21,705 bases of DNA, taken from NCBI GenBank assembly GCA_963582345.1, contig CAUZSN010000039.1:1-21705 (forward strand), read 5' to 3'. This stretch comes from CAUZSN01 sp963582345 (GTDB lineage Bacteria; Planctomycetota; Planctomycetia; Planctomycetales; Planctomycetaceae). The notes under the pieces were generated by a model. The model made no database searches. It saw only the letters and a program-made list of their open reading frames with translations, and was not told the origin of the DNA. How positions within the stretch are numbered: position 1 is the stretch's first letter; every line of letters begins with the position of its first letter. Of this stretch, positions 7,872 to 15,203 are shown piece by piece. The position numbers were made by a program, and so were the translations under genes.

Positions 7872-9026
7872 ATGAGAATCGATATCGTCTATTTTGAAGC
7901 TGCTTCCGGACACAAGACGGCGGCCGAGGCAGTGCGGTATGGGCTTTCGAAAAGACATCCGGATTGGACCGTACGGCTGGTTGATTTGGCAGACATACTC
8001 AAGTGTCAGACGTACAGCCTCTACTTCATCTATACCTGGGGAATCCGGTACTTCAACTGGTGCATGCGTCGAGAGTCGTACTTTTTCTTCACCACCGGTA
8101 TTCGTTTGTGTATTCTCTTTGCTCGTCTGAACACATGCTGGCGGCCTCTACGGTTTCTATTGCGCTGGACTGCTGAATTCTGGCACGATGCGCCACCGGA
8201 TGCTGTAATTTCAGTGACTCCGATGAAGCATACGATTGTGTACGAGGCTGCACGCTGTGTGAATCCGGACGTTTGTTGTATCACGATCCCGGTTGACTAC
8301 GACGAGATGACACCGGGGTACTGGTTTCAGCCTGTGGTCAAACAGTTCTATCTTTTGGGATACAAAGGTCTGGAGTCGCTGGCTCTTGCTGCCGGCGTTC
8401 CAACGTCCGATATTCGCAATTTGAGCGGAATGATTGTCGATCCAAGGTTCTACGAGTTAGCAGACCTCGACGGAAAGCGCGAGGAGATTCTCAATTCGCT
8501 TGGTCTTGACCCGAAGCTCGCTACCGGTCTCATTTCTTTTGGGGGCCAAGGAACTGTGAATGTGCTGCGGTCGGTAAAACGAATTGCAGCAGCCCGAATC
8601 CCGTTGAATCTGATATGTCTGTGTGGAACGAATAAACAATTGCTAGAGGCGGTATGTTGTGAGGCAACACCGTATCCGGTCGTCGCGCTAGAATTCAATA
8701 CTACTCCGCCGGTCACTGTTCACCGTATCGCCCAGTTTCTGATTGGGAAACCAGGCACAATGACACTCACCGAGGCGTTGATCACTGAAACACCACTAAT
8801 ATTTGTCAAGAGCAGAGAATTGAATGTTGTTCATGGAGGAAACGAAGCCTGGATTCTAGACCAGGGTATAGGGGTGATGGTTGATGACCCGGACTCCGTT
8901 GACGTCGCCGTCCAGCGCGTTCTCGAATGTCGTGAGATTCGAGAACGAATTGCCGCGAATCGCCATACCGGAATCTTTGACGCGCTTGATGCAATTGAAG
9001 ACATTCTGAAGATTCCAGTAGCATGA
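7872..9026 (+). CDS. UgtP / MGDG-synthase-like glycosyltransferase
   Basis: Predicted GT-B glycosyltransferase of the GT28 group, 384 residues, which would transfer a sugar from a nucleotide donor to a lipid acceptor at the inner membrane face. The N-terminal acceptor domain begins MRIDIVYFEAASGHKTAAEA; the SGHKTAA loop at residues 12-18 is the hallmark of MGDG-synthase/processive diacylglycerol glucosyltransferases. The interdomain part has VTPMKH and ITIPVDYDEMTPGYWF. The C-terminal donor domain has SFGGQGT, LICLCGTNKQL and GKPGTMTLTEAL near residues 293-304, followed by the nucleotide-sugar loop NVVHGGNEAWILDQGIGV. The ATG at 7872 starts right at the first beta strand; no strong ribosome site is present, and a GTG four codons upstream is possible. 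The acceptor lipid and sugar cannot be read from the sequence. Confidence 0.82.
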   Translation: MRIDIVYFEAASGHKTAAEAVRYGLSKRHPDWTVRLVDLADILKCQTYSLYFIYTWGIRYFNWCMRRESYFFFTTGIRLCILFARLNTCWRPLRFLLRWTAEFWHDAPPDAVISVTPMKHTIVYEAARCVNPDVCCITIPVDYDEMTPGYWFQPVVKQFYLLGYKGLESLALAAGVPTSDIRNLSGMIVDPRFYELADLDGKREEILNSLGLDPKLATGLISFGGQGTVNVLRSVKRIAAARIPLNLICLCGTNKQLLEAVCCEATPYPVVALEFNTTPPVTVHRIAQFLIGKPGTMTLTEALITETPLIFVKSRELNVVHGGNEAWILDQGIGVMVDDPDSVDVAVQRVLECREIRERIAANRHTGIFDALDAIEDILKIPVA

Positions 9027-9177
9027 GGATGTCGAAGAGTCAATTATACCGGCGGATTGCGTTGCTGTTCCAATAGAGTAGTCAGCAGTGAACCTGGTGA
9101 AAATGTAACTATTCGACTAGAATTTCCCCGCAATCGAAGTCAAAATCTCTCAAGAGACGTACCCGCAGTAAGCCAAA

Positions 9178-9633
9178 ATGGAGACTATTGCGATGCAGTC
9201 GGCTATCGATATTTTTTCGCGTTTCGTGCACGTTGGGACTGTGATTGTGCTTGTTGGAGGTGGCGTATTTATGCGATTCGTCCTGATGCCCGCTAGCGAA
9301 GAGCTGTCTGAGTCGGAACATGACGCACTTCGCGAGCGAGTACAGAAAATTTGGGGAAAATTCGTACATGTTGGAATTGCACTTATCTTTGTCAGCGGAT
9401 TGTATAACCTAGTTCGCACGTTGAAAACATCCGAAGTTGATGCAACCTACCATGCTCTATTTGGCATTAAATTTCTTCTGGCAATGGCTGTTTTTACACT
9501 AATATCCGCATTGGTGGGCCGGAGTTCAGTATTCAAGGCGATCCGTAGGAACCACAAGTACTGGTTGGGGGTCGCCACAGTATTGGCGGCCATTGTCGTC
9601 GCCATCTCGGCCTACCTGAAGATCAAGCCGTAG
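9178..9633 (+). CDS. Small four-helix membrane protein, CopD-like
   Basis: A 151-residue inner-membrane protein with four predicted helices: near residues 17-37 (FVHVGTVIVLVGGGVFMRFVLMP), 60-80 (KFVHVGIALIFVSGLYNLVR), 91-113 (ALFGIKFLLAMAVFTLISALVG) and 127-147 (YWLGVATVLAAIVVAISAYL). The paired FVHVG motifs at the start of helices 1 and 2 place two histidines at similar depth, as in the CopD-like and related haem or metal membrane families. This is only a fold-level resemblance and no function is assigned. Two starts are possible: ATG 9178, or ATG 9193, which has GGAG about 9 nt upstream and may be the true one (146 residues). It follows the glycosyltransferase on the same strand after 151 bp. 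Confidence 0.72.
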   Translation: METIAMQSAIDIFSRFVHVGTVIVLVGGGVFMRFVLMPASEELSESEHDALRERVQKIWGKFVHVGIALIFVSGLYNLVRTLKTSEVDATYHALFGIKFLLAMAVFTLISALVGRSSVFKAIRRNHKYWLGVATVLAAIVVAISAYLKIKP

Positions 9634-10189
9634 TCGCTGAATAACGATCTTCGGGCTCACGAAGCTCAAATTGGGCTCCTTGTCGACCACACTTTCTCAC
9701 GAGACTGACTGTATGCAGAGCTCGATCACGTACGTGCAGCGAAGAACGTGATCTGCCAAATTGACACGTGCTCGCACAGCGGCAGCTTCGGATTGCCCTG
9801 GATCAGTTCGATCGGAACGTGTTCATGTTGAATGCAGCAAATTGAGCAACACTGATCAAAACGCTTTGCCATGCGAACTTTTTTCCATTCGGATGTCTCA
9901 GATTTCGCGTATTAAATGATCGAACCGATAAGGGGTTGAGCAACGTTGTGGTTGATCGAGACTTGGCTGTGATTGTGGGGTAAATGAGTTGTAAGTTGTT
10001 TTTTGGAGTTAACTTATGGGTTTTTCCGTCATGGTGCATCATCCGAAGTCTAAAGAGTTCGCGTTATTGTTCTTAAGTGAATTCAATAGACGTTATCCAC
10101 AATACTTCGGAACGGGGCCCGACAAACGGAAACGGAACAAAAATTTCTGAAAGGTCAAGGTTGTACACCTACAGCAGAAAATCGCAACG
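9634..10189. other. Intergenic region upstream of the sigma factor gene
   Basis: About 550 bases with no supported gene; the minus-strand frame at 9803-10042 has no motif or ribosome site. An 8-bp inverted repeat (GATCACGT / ACGTGATC) with a 14-nt loop lies at 9724-9753, and a 5-bp one (CTTCG/CGAAG) near 9649-9664. Arms this short occur by chance in a window this size. The A/T-rich segment around 9960-10100 probably contains the sigma gene promoter, but no good -35/-10 pair is evident, and the gene may be read by an alternative sigma factor. Confidence 0.4.
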
Positions 10190-11854
10190 ATGTCCCAGTA
10201 CTGCAACCCAGGAATGAAGCAGTTGACCGACCAGCAGGTGCGGTATGCTCCGCGGCAAGTTCGGTTGGAGCAGATTGACCATGCTGAGCGTGTACTGCAC
10301 AGCATTAGCCCGAAGAAGACGTACAGTTACGGTGAGCTCTGCGAGCAAATCACATCTTACCGGCCGACAATGTATCCTGACCTATTGCTGAGTGGAGAGG
10401 AAGCTGTTCACGATCTGCGGTGCTTTGTGGAAGATTTGTCGGAAAGCATCAATATTTCGGTCGACAATGTTTCCGAACCGGTGCTCACGGTGAAAGATGT
10501 CAGCAAGCGATTCAATGTTTCGACTAAGACGGTCGACCGTTGGCGCAATCGCGGCTTGGTGAGTCGTCGTTTCAAATTCGGCGGCCGAAAACGTATCGGT
10601 TTTTTGGAATCATCGGTCACTCGATTTGTACGTAAACACGCTCAAGATGTCTTTCGAGGAAGTAGTTTCAGCCAACTAAGCAACGCTGAACGAGGAGAGA
10701 TAATTCGACGTGCTCGTCGGCTGGTGCGTTATGGAGGCTCTCCAACTGATGTCAGCCGCCGCCTGGCGCGCAAATTCGGTAGGTCTCCGGAGACAGTCCG
10801 ATATACGTTGAAGAGTCACGATAAGGAGTATCCTGAAGTTGCGATATTTCCCCAGGCGTCTGCGGCATTGAACGAAGTAGACAAGAAGGACATCTACCGC
10901 GGATTCAAGCGAGGTGTATCGGCTGACGACTTGGGAGACCACTTCAACCGAACCAAGGCGAGTATTTACCGCATTATTTCAGAAGTTCGAGCAAAGCAGT
11001 TGAGAGAACAACCCATTGAGTACATTCCCAGCGAAGAGTTCGAAACTCTACATGCCCATGGTCTCATATTTTCCGAACCGCCGGAGCGTAAGCCATCAAG
11101 TGTGCGGGCCAAGACGCCTCCCGGTTTGTCACCCTATCTGGCCAGCCTGTATTCTCTTCCTTTGTTGAGTAGGGAAGAAGAGGTCCATTATTTCCGGAAG
11201 ATGAATTACCTGAAATACAAAGCAGCCAAGCTTCGTGAGCAATGGGACGGCTTTCGCGTAACATCGGCAACGATGGATGTCGTTGAAGAGTTACTGGAAA
11301 AAGGTCTCGAAATGAAGAAGTTTCTCATCCGCAGCAATCTTCGGCTCGTCGTCTCGATCGCAAAACGGCACGTCAAACCCAACACAAACTTCTTCGAAAT
11401 GGTCAGTGACGGGAACATGTCACTGATGCGAGCCGTTGAGAAGTTTGATTACAGCAAGGGCAATAAGTTCTCCACGTATGCCAGTTGGGCCATTATGAAG
11501 AATTTTGCCCGATCGATACCGGCGGAGCACACTCGGCTGGATCGTTTTCGAACCGGCAATGATGAAATCTTTCAACATTCGTCAGATACACGAGCCAATC
11601 AGTTCTATGAGGAGCTCGTCAACCAGAAACAACACCAGCTTATCATGAGCATCTTGGGACAGCTCGATGAACGTGAAAAAAATATCATTTTGTTTCGATA
11701 CGGTCTGAATCAGGACATCGAACCTCAGACACTTGCACAGGTTGGCACTCATTTTGGCGTGACGAAGGAACGTATTCGTCAGATCGAAGCCCTTGCTTTG
11801 AAGAAGCTACGGCAAATAGCTCAAGATAAAAAAATGGATATTCCGGGGGTTTAG
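10190..11854 (+). CDS. Sigma-70-family factor with three N-terminal HTH modules
   Basis: RNA polymerase sigma factor, 554 residues, of unusual build. Residues 98-146 (LTVKDVSKRFNVSTKTVDRWRNRGL...GFLESSVTRF) form a MerR/excisionase-like helix-turn-helix. Two more HTH-like segments follow at about 165-208 (SPTDVSRRLARKFGRSPETVRYTL) and 230-265 (VSADDLGDHFNRTKASIYRII). Sigma region 1.2 is near 311-345, region 2 near 376-445 (NLRLVVSIAKRH...FSTYASWAIMKNFARSI) and region 4 near 484-545 (LDEREKNIILFRYGL...GVTKERIRQIEALALKKL). Region 3 is absent or cut to about 35 residues. The usual WW pair of region 2.3 is WA, and the following -10-reading helix differs from the housekeeping type. A second ATG at 10214 is possible. 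It stands alone between a long upstream gap and its own terminator. Confidence 0.9.
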   Translation: MSQYCNPGMKQLTDQQVRYAPRQVRLEQIDHAERVLHSISPKKTYSYGELCEQITSYRPTMYPDLLLSGEEAVHDLRCFVEDLSESINISVDNVSEPVLTVKDVSKRFNVSTKTVDRWRNRGLVSRRFKFGGRKRIGFLESSVTRFVRKHAQDVFRGSSFSQLSNAERGEIIRRARRLVRYGGSPTDVSRRLARKFGRSPETVRYTLKSHDKEYPEVAIFPQASAALNEVDKKDIYRGFKRGVSADDLGDHFNRTKASIYRIISEVRAKQLREQPIEYIPSEEFETLHAHGLIFSEPPERKPSSVRAKTPPGLSPYLASLYSLPLLSREEEVHYFRKMNYLKYKAAKLREQWDGFRVTSATMDVVEELLEKGLEMKKFLIRSNLRLVVSIAKRHVKPNTNFFEMVSDGNMSLMRAVEKFDYSKGNKFSTYASWAIMKNFARSIPAEHTRLDRFRTGNDEIFQHSSDTRANQFYEELVNQKQHQLIMSILGQLDEREKNIILFRYGLNQDIEPQTLAQVGTHFGVTKERIRQIEALALKKLRQIAQDKKMDIPGV

Positions 11855-11885
11855 GCAGGACACACTGTGAAATCCTGCCTATTTT
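11852..11885 (+). terminator. Intrinsic terminator after the sigma factor gene
   Basis: A perfect 9-bp inverted repeat, TAGGCAGGA / TCCTGCCTA (11852-11860 and 11873-11881), with a 12-nt loop, followed by TTTT. The first arm includes the TAG stop codon of the sigma gene, so the hairpin begins inside the coding end. It separates the sigma gene from the tRNA-tuf operon. Confidence 0.8.
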
Positions 11886-12032
11886 AGGTTCAAGAATGCT
11901 TGAGCACGTTGCGGCCGAGTGCGTTCGAGAGACGAGCATCCCAAATCGGTATGTGTCGTCAACTGAACAAATTTGGTACACATGCGTAAATTGAAGTTGC
12001 CAAATTTCTTAAATTCTGTCACCTGTTCTGCC

Positions 12033-12060
12033 TTGCAAGAGGATGTTGGCTTGTTATATT
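12033..12060 (+). promoter_or_regulatory. Sigma-70-type promoter for the tRNA-tuf operon
   Basis: TTGCAA at 12033-12038 and TATATT at 12055-12060, with a 16-bp spacer, both close to consensus. Transcription would start near 12067, about 23 bases before the first tRNA. The discriminator GAGCGAC after the -10 is G/C-containing, as in stringently controlled stable-RNA promoters; that control is inferred. Confidence 0.7.
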
Positions 12061-12089
12061 GAGCGACTTATTCTCGTGCGGGCTGTTGC

Positions 12090-12162
12090 GCTAGCGTAGC
12101 TCAATCGGCAGAGCTCCGGTTTTGTAAACCGGAGGTTGTGGGTTCGAGTCCCACCGCTAGCT
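12090..12162 (+). tRNA. trnT: tRNA-Thr (anticodon UGU)
   Basis: A 73-nt cloverleaf. The acceptor stem is GCTAGCG / CGCTAGC, the anticodon stem is CCGGT / ACCGG with loop TTTGTAA (anticodon TGT at 12123-12125), and the T-loop is GGTTCGAGTCC. CCA is not encoded. First of four tRNAs ahead of tuf, matching the position of thrU in E. coli. Confidence 0.97.
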
Positions 12163-12255
12163 CCCCGGTGTTTACAGTCGAAGAATGCAAGCACGTGTTT
12201 TCCAGCTTTCGTCTGCCCTTGGAGTTGCTGACCGGTTGATGTCGCTGGGATGTTT

Positions 12256-12337
12256 GGGGGAATTCCCGAGCGGTCAAAGGGGCCAGACTGTAAATCTGGT
12301 GGCACAGCCTTCGCAGGTTCGAATCCTGCTTCCCCCA
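12256..12337 (+). tRNA. trnY: tRNA-Tyr (anticodon GUA)
   Basis: An 82-nt tRNA with the long variable arm expected for bacterial tRNA-Tyr. The acceptor stem is GGGGGAA / TTCCCCC, and the anticodon stem is CCAGA / TCTGG with loop CTGTAAA (anticodon GTA at 12290-12292). The discriminator is A and CCA is not encoded. Same position as tyrU in the E. coli operon. Confidence 0.97.
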
Positions 12338-12399
12338 GTGGCTTGAAAGACGAGCGGGACTGATTTGAAAGGGAGCCTTTACTAAAAAACAATAAGTCT

Positions 12400-12470
<71 letters not shown>

Positions 12471-12590
12471 GTAGTTGGAATTGGCTGACAGATTGTGGAT
12501 CAGCTGGTGGTACGATTTCCCCCTTTGGTTTGTCCTTCTGAGAGTACAGTCAGTTCGTTTCGCTCGGGAGTGATCTCGAAGCGAGGGTTT

Positions 12591-12663
<73 letters not shown>

Positions 12664-12814
12664 ATAGTAATAAGCGGCAATTGGAAAAAGCATCCGATCC
12701 GGAAAGTTATCACCGCGTCGAATGATTTCGGTGGGGATTACCGTGACCTTGTGTTAACGGCCATTGTGTTCCTGCGACCAGAAAGTTTGACACAGAGATT
12801 GAGAGGGAGAAAAC

Positions 12815-14011
12815 ATGGCGAAGGAAGTCTTTCAACGCACCAAGCCACACGTCAATGTTGGGACAATTGGCCACATCGATCATGGGAAGACGACCTTGAC
12901 TGCGGCCATCCTTGCGGTGCAGGAGCAAAAAGGATTTGCAAAAGTCAAGAGCTATGCGGACATCGCGAAGGGCGGTACGGTTCGGGACGCGACCAAGACC
13001 GTGACTATTGCTGTGAGTCACGTCGAATACGAAACAGATGCTCGACACTATGCCCACATCGACTGTCCTGGTCACGCTGACTACATCAAGAACATGATTA
13101 CCGGTGCCGCGCAGATGGACGGCGCGATCCTAGTGGTGGACGCAGCATCCGGACCGATGCCACAAACACGTGAGCACATTTTGTTGGCACGTCAAGTGAA
13201 TGTGCCAGCATTGGTCGTCTTCATGAATAAAGTTGATCTTGTCGACGACGAAGAGTTACTCGAGTTAGTCGATATGGAAGTTCGAGAGCTTTTAAGTAAG
13301 TATGACTTTCCTGGTGATGACATTCCAATCATTCGTGGGAATTCAAAGGGTGCGTTAGATAATCCTGGTGACGAAACCGTGGCGAAGCCGATTGGCGAAT
13401 TGATGGATGCTTTGGATAGCCATATTCCCGAGCCGCAACGTGACAGAGACAAGCCGTTCTTGATGGCGATTGAGGATGTGTTTTCGATTGAAGGCCGAGG
13501 CACGGTGTGTACTGGTCGGATTGAGCAAGGAGTTGTCAAGGTAGGCGAAAAAGTGCATCTGATCGGACTTCGGGATACAACCGAAACGACCTGTACCGGC
13601 GTCGAGATGTTCAATAAGACGCTCAATGAAGGGTTTGCGGGAGACAATGTCGGTGTACTGTTGCGTGGAATCAAGAAGGATGAGATCGAACGCGGACAGG
13701 TTTTGGCAGCTCCGAAAAGCATCAATCCGCATGCGCAATTCGAAGGCGAAGTGTATGTGTTGAGCAAGGATGAGGGGGGGCGACACACACCTTTCTTTAG
13801 CGGGTATCGTCCGCAGTTTTATTTCCGCACCACGGACGTTACAGGTGCGGCGGCATTGCTGGACGGCGCGGAAATGTGCATGCCGGGTGACAATGTCAAG
13901 TTGCAGATCGAGTTACAGAAGCCGATAGCCATGGATCAAGGTAGTCGCTTCGCGATTCGTGAGGGCGGAAAGACGGTCGGTTCCGGCGTAGTAACCAAGA
14001 TCCTCTCCTGA
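12815..14011 (+). CDS. tuf: Translation elongation factor Tu
   Basis: GTPase that brings aminoacyl-tRNA to the ribosome; 398 residues, normal length. The G domain shows GHIDHGKT (19-26), DCPGH (83-87) and NKVD (138-141); domains 2 and 3 follow, with GRGTVCTGRIEQG and SGYRPQFYFRTTDVTG. Switch I is unlike the textbook form: where most bacteria have EEKARGITI, this protein has a slightly longer GGTVRDATKTVTI (about 53-65), keeping the catalytic-loop threonine as T64. The G5 loop reads RGNSKGAL instead of the usual RGSAL/RGSAK. GAGGGAG precedes the ATG. It is cotranscribed with the upstream tRNAs, probably from the promoter at 12033, and is followed by rpmG. Confidence 0.97.
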   Translation: MAKEVFQRTKPHVNVGTIGHIDHGKTTLTAAILAVQEQKGFAKVKSYADIAKGGTVRDATKTVTIAVSHVEYETDARHYAHIDCPGHADYIKNMITGAAQMDGAILVVDAASGPMPQTREHILLARQVNVPALVVFMNKVDLVDDEELLELVDMEVRELLSKYDFPGDDIPIIRGNSKGALDNPGDETVAKPIGELMDALDSHIPEPQRDRDKPFLMAIEDVFSIEGRGTVCTGRIEQGVVKVGEKVHLIGLRDTTETTCTGVEMFNKTLNEGFAGDNVGVLLRGIKKDEIERGQVLAAPKSINPHAQFEGEVYVLSKDEGGRHTPFFSGYRPQFYFRTTDVTGAAALLDGAEMCMPGDNVKLQIELQKPIAMDQGSRFAIREGGKTVGSGVVTKILS

Positions 14012-14095
14012 TTTTGGAGCTGCTTGACATACGGGAGTCAGTAGGATGTACGCTCTGTTTTTGGGGTGATACCACATCTCTTGAAGGGGTCAGTA

Positions 14096-14251
14096 ATGGC
14101 TCGGGAATATGTTTGGTTAGAATGCACTGAAACGGGCTTGAGGAATTACCGGGTTCAAAAGGAGACCCGTGGTACAGATCGTTTGGAACTAATGAAGTAC
14201 TGTTCCAAGTTGCGACGGCATACGCTTCATAAGGAATCGCGAAAGAAGTAG
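14096..14251 (+). CDS. rpmG: Large-subunit ribosomal protein bL33
   Basis: A 51-residue basic protein of the 50S subunit near the E site. The sequence MAREYVWLECTETGLRNY...LELMKYCSKLRRHTLHKESRKK has the L33 layout and the RRHTLHKESRKK-type tail. ATG 14096 was chosen because AAGGGG lies just upstream; an in-frame ATG at 14066 would add ten residues without family resemblance. Zinc-binding L33 forms have two CxxC pairs; here only one Cys of each pair remains (C in ECTET, C in KYCSK), so it probably does not bind zinc. A TTGACA at 14024-14029 just after tuf could be part of a promoter, but its -10 is poor. Confidence 0.93.
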   Translation: MAREYVWLECTETGLRNYRVQKETRGTDRLELMKYCSKLRRHTLHKESRKK

Positions 14252-14349
14252 GATGAACTGCCTGCGATTAAGTCAATGGACTGATTTTATGCGAATGCAC
14301 ACGGTGAGCCAGTCTGTGGAAGCCGTTAACATTCGACTAATTGCGGACT

Positions 14350-14423
14350 ACGGGTGTAGCTCAATTTGGCAGAGCACCGGATTCCAAATCCGGCGGTTGG
14401 GGGTTCGAGTCCCTCCGCCCGTG
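14350..14423 (+). tRNA. trnW: tRNA-Trp (anticodon CCA)
   Basis: A 74-nt tRNA. The acceptor stem is ACGGGTG / CGCCCGT (one G-T pair), and the anticodon stem is CCGGA / TCCGG with loop TTCCAAA (anticodon CCA at 14384-14386). The discriminator is G, the main identity base for tRNA-Trp. CCA is not encoded. It lies between rpmG and secE, a common bacterial location. Confidence 0.97.
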
Positions 14424-14555
14424 TATTTGTCGTCTTCGGATCAGAATTCCGACCAGTGTTCGACAGATTGAGTGGTATTTGCAGAGACAGGTGGCGTCAC
14501 ATGTCAATCTGGAATGGAGTGCTTCGCATCTTGCTCACGCGTATGGTGGGTTGAA

Positions 14556-15002
14556 ATGGCAAAGTCAAAAAACAGTCCAACAATTTGGGGAGAACTGCTG
14601 TCGGTTGGCGTATACAAGCGAAATCAAGGACGCTTGACACGGCAATTGACGTTTCTCGCCTTGTCGGCGGTCGTCGGGTTTGGCACGTGGACGGTGTCGC
14701 AGGGAGCCTTGTCAGAATCCGACGACGTACGAATTCGGATTGGTATTCCGTTTGTAATTTTTGTGGTTTGCGAGTGGGTGGTATATCGACTGGTCAATTA
14801 TCCGCGGTTTTCGGATTTTCTGATTTCGGTCGAAGCAGAAGTAGATAAAGTCACGTGGTCCAGTCGACAGGAATTGATTCAAGCAACAATTGTGGTTGTA
14901 ATCACGATGTTTCTTATGGGTGTCGTCTTGTTCGTCTATGACTTTTTATGGCAAAACTTTTTTTCGTCTCCGTGGATTAGATTCTTGCAGATCGTCAACT
15001 AA
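14556..15002 (+). CDS. secE: Preprotein translocase subunit SecE
   Basis: Stabilises SecY in the protein-export channel of the inner membrane. The 148-residue protein has a basic N-terminus, a hydrophobic segment TFLALSAVVGFGTWTV near residues 32-47, a second segment IPFVIFVVCEWVVYRLV near 65-82, the conserved amphipathic region SVEAEVDKVTWSSRQELIQAT near 93-113, and the final membrane helix VVVITMFLMGVVLFVYDF. The VxWSSRxELIQAT pattern is the family signature. It has three hydrophobic segments, as in the longer SecE form, and not the single helix of the short form. I chose ATG 14556 (MAKSKN...); the in-frame upstream ATG at 14472 would add a non-conserved Cys-rich stretch. No strong ribosome site is visible. 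nusG follows. Confidence 0.93.
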   Translation: MAKSKNSPTIWGELLSVGVYKRNQGRLTRQLTFLALSAVVGFGTWTVSQGALSESDDVRIRIGIPFVIFVVCEWVVYRLVNYPRFSDFLISVEAEVDKVTWSSRQELIQATIVVVITMFLMGVVLFVYDFLWQNFFSSPWIRFLQIVN

Positions 15003-15005
15003 GTA

Positions 15006-15062
15006 GAGTCGCCATTCACTAATGGGAGGGGTGAACGGCAGGATTGACTCGACGGATTTTTT
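15006..15062 (+). terminator. Possible terminator or attenuator between secE and nusG
   Basis: Right after the secE stop, GCCATTCAC (15011-15019) pairs with GTGAACGGC (15031-15039) with one mismatch, enclosed by GAGTC / GACTC (15006-15010, 15046-15050). A run of six T begins 7 bases after the outer stem. A second compact hairpin, GCCGTCGT-CAAG-ATGACGGC, lies at 15089-15108. As nusG and rplK continue on the same strand, this would be partial termination or RNA processing. The stem is imperfect and the T run is offset, so support is modest. Confidence 0.35.
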
Positions 15063-15203
15063 GGCTGTATTTCTTGAAAATGTTCCGTGCCGTCGTCAAG
15101 ATGACGGCGTAGTTTCTTGGGGGCTCTCTTGCTGGTTCTCGATACTTGCTGCACCGCAGCAGGAATCCGCGCGCAGAAATGGACGTCGCGATGGATGTGA
15201 TCT

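Noticed and set aside
9724..9753. GATCACGT/ACGTGATC inverted repeat as an operator
   Set aside because: Several 8-bp inverted repeats with loops under 20 bases are expected by chance here; no other support.
9803..10042. Minus-strand 79-codon frame upstream of the sigma gene
   Set aside because: No ribosome site, no recognisable motif and composition like non-coding DNA.
1470..10090. A 13-base direct repeat GTGAATTCAATAG near 1470 and 10078
   Set aside because: A few such 13-base pairs are expected by chance in a window of this size, and there are no flanking similarities.
14024..14054. TTGACA after tuf as a promoter for rpmG
   Set aside because: The -35 is perfect, but the best -10 candidates (TGTACG at 17 bp, TACGCT at 19 bp) are poor.
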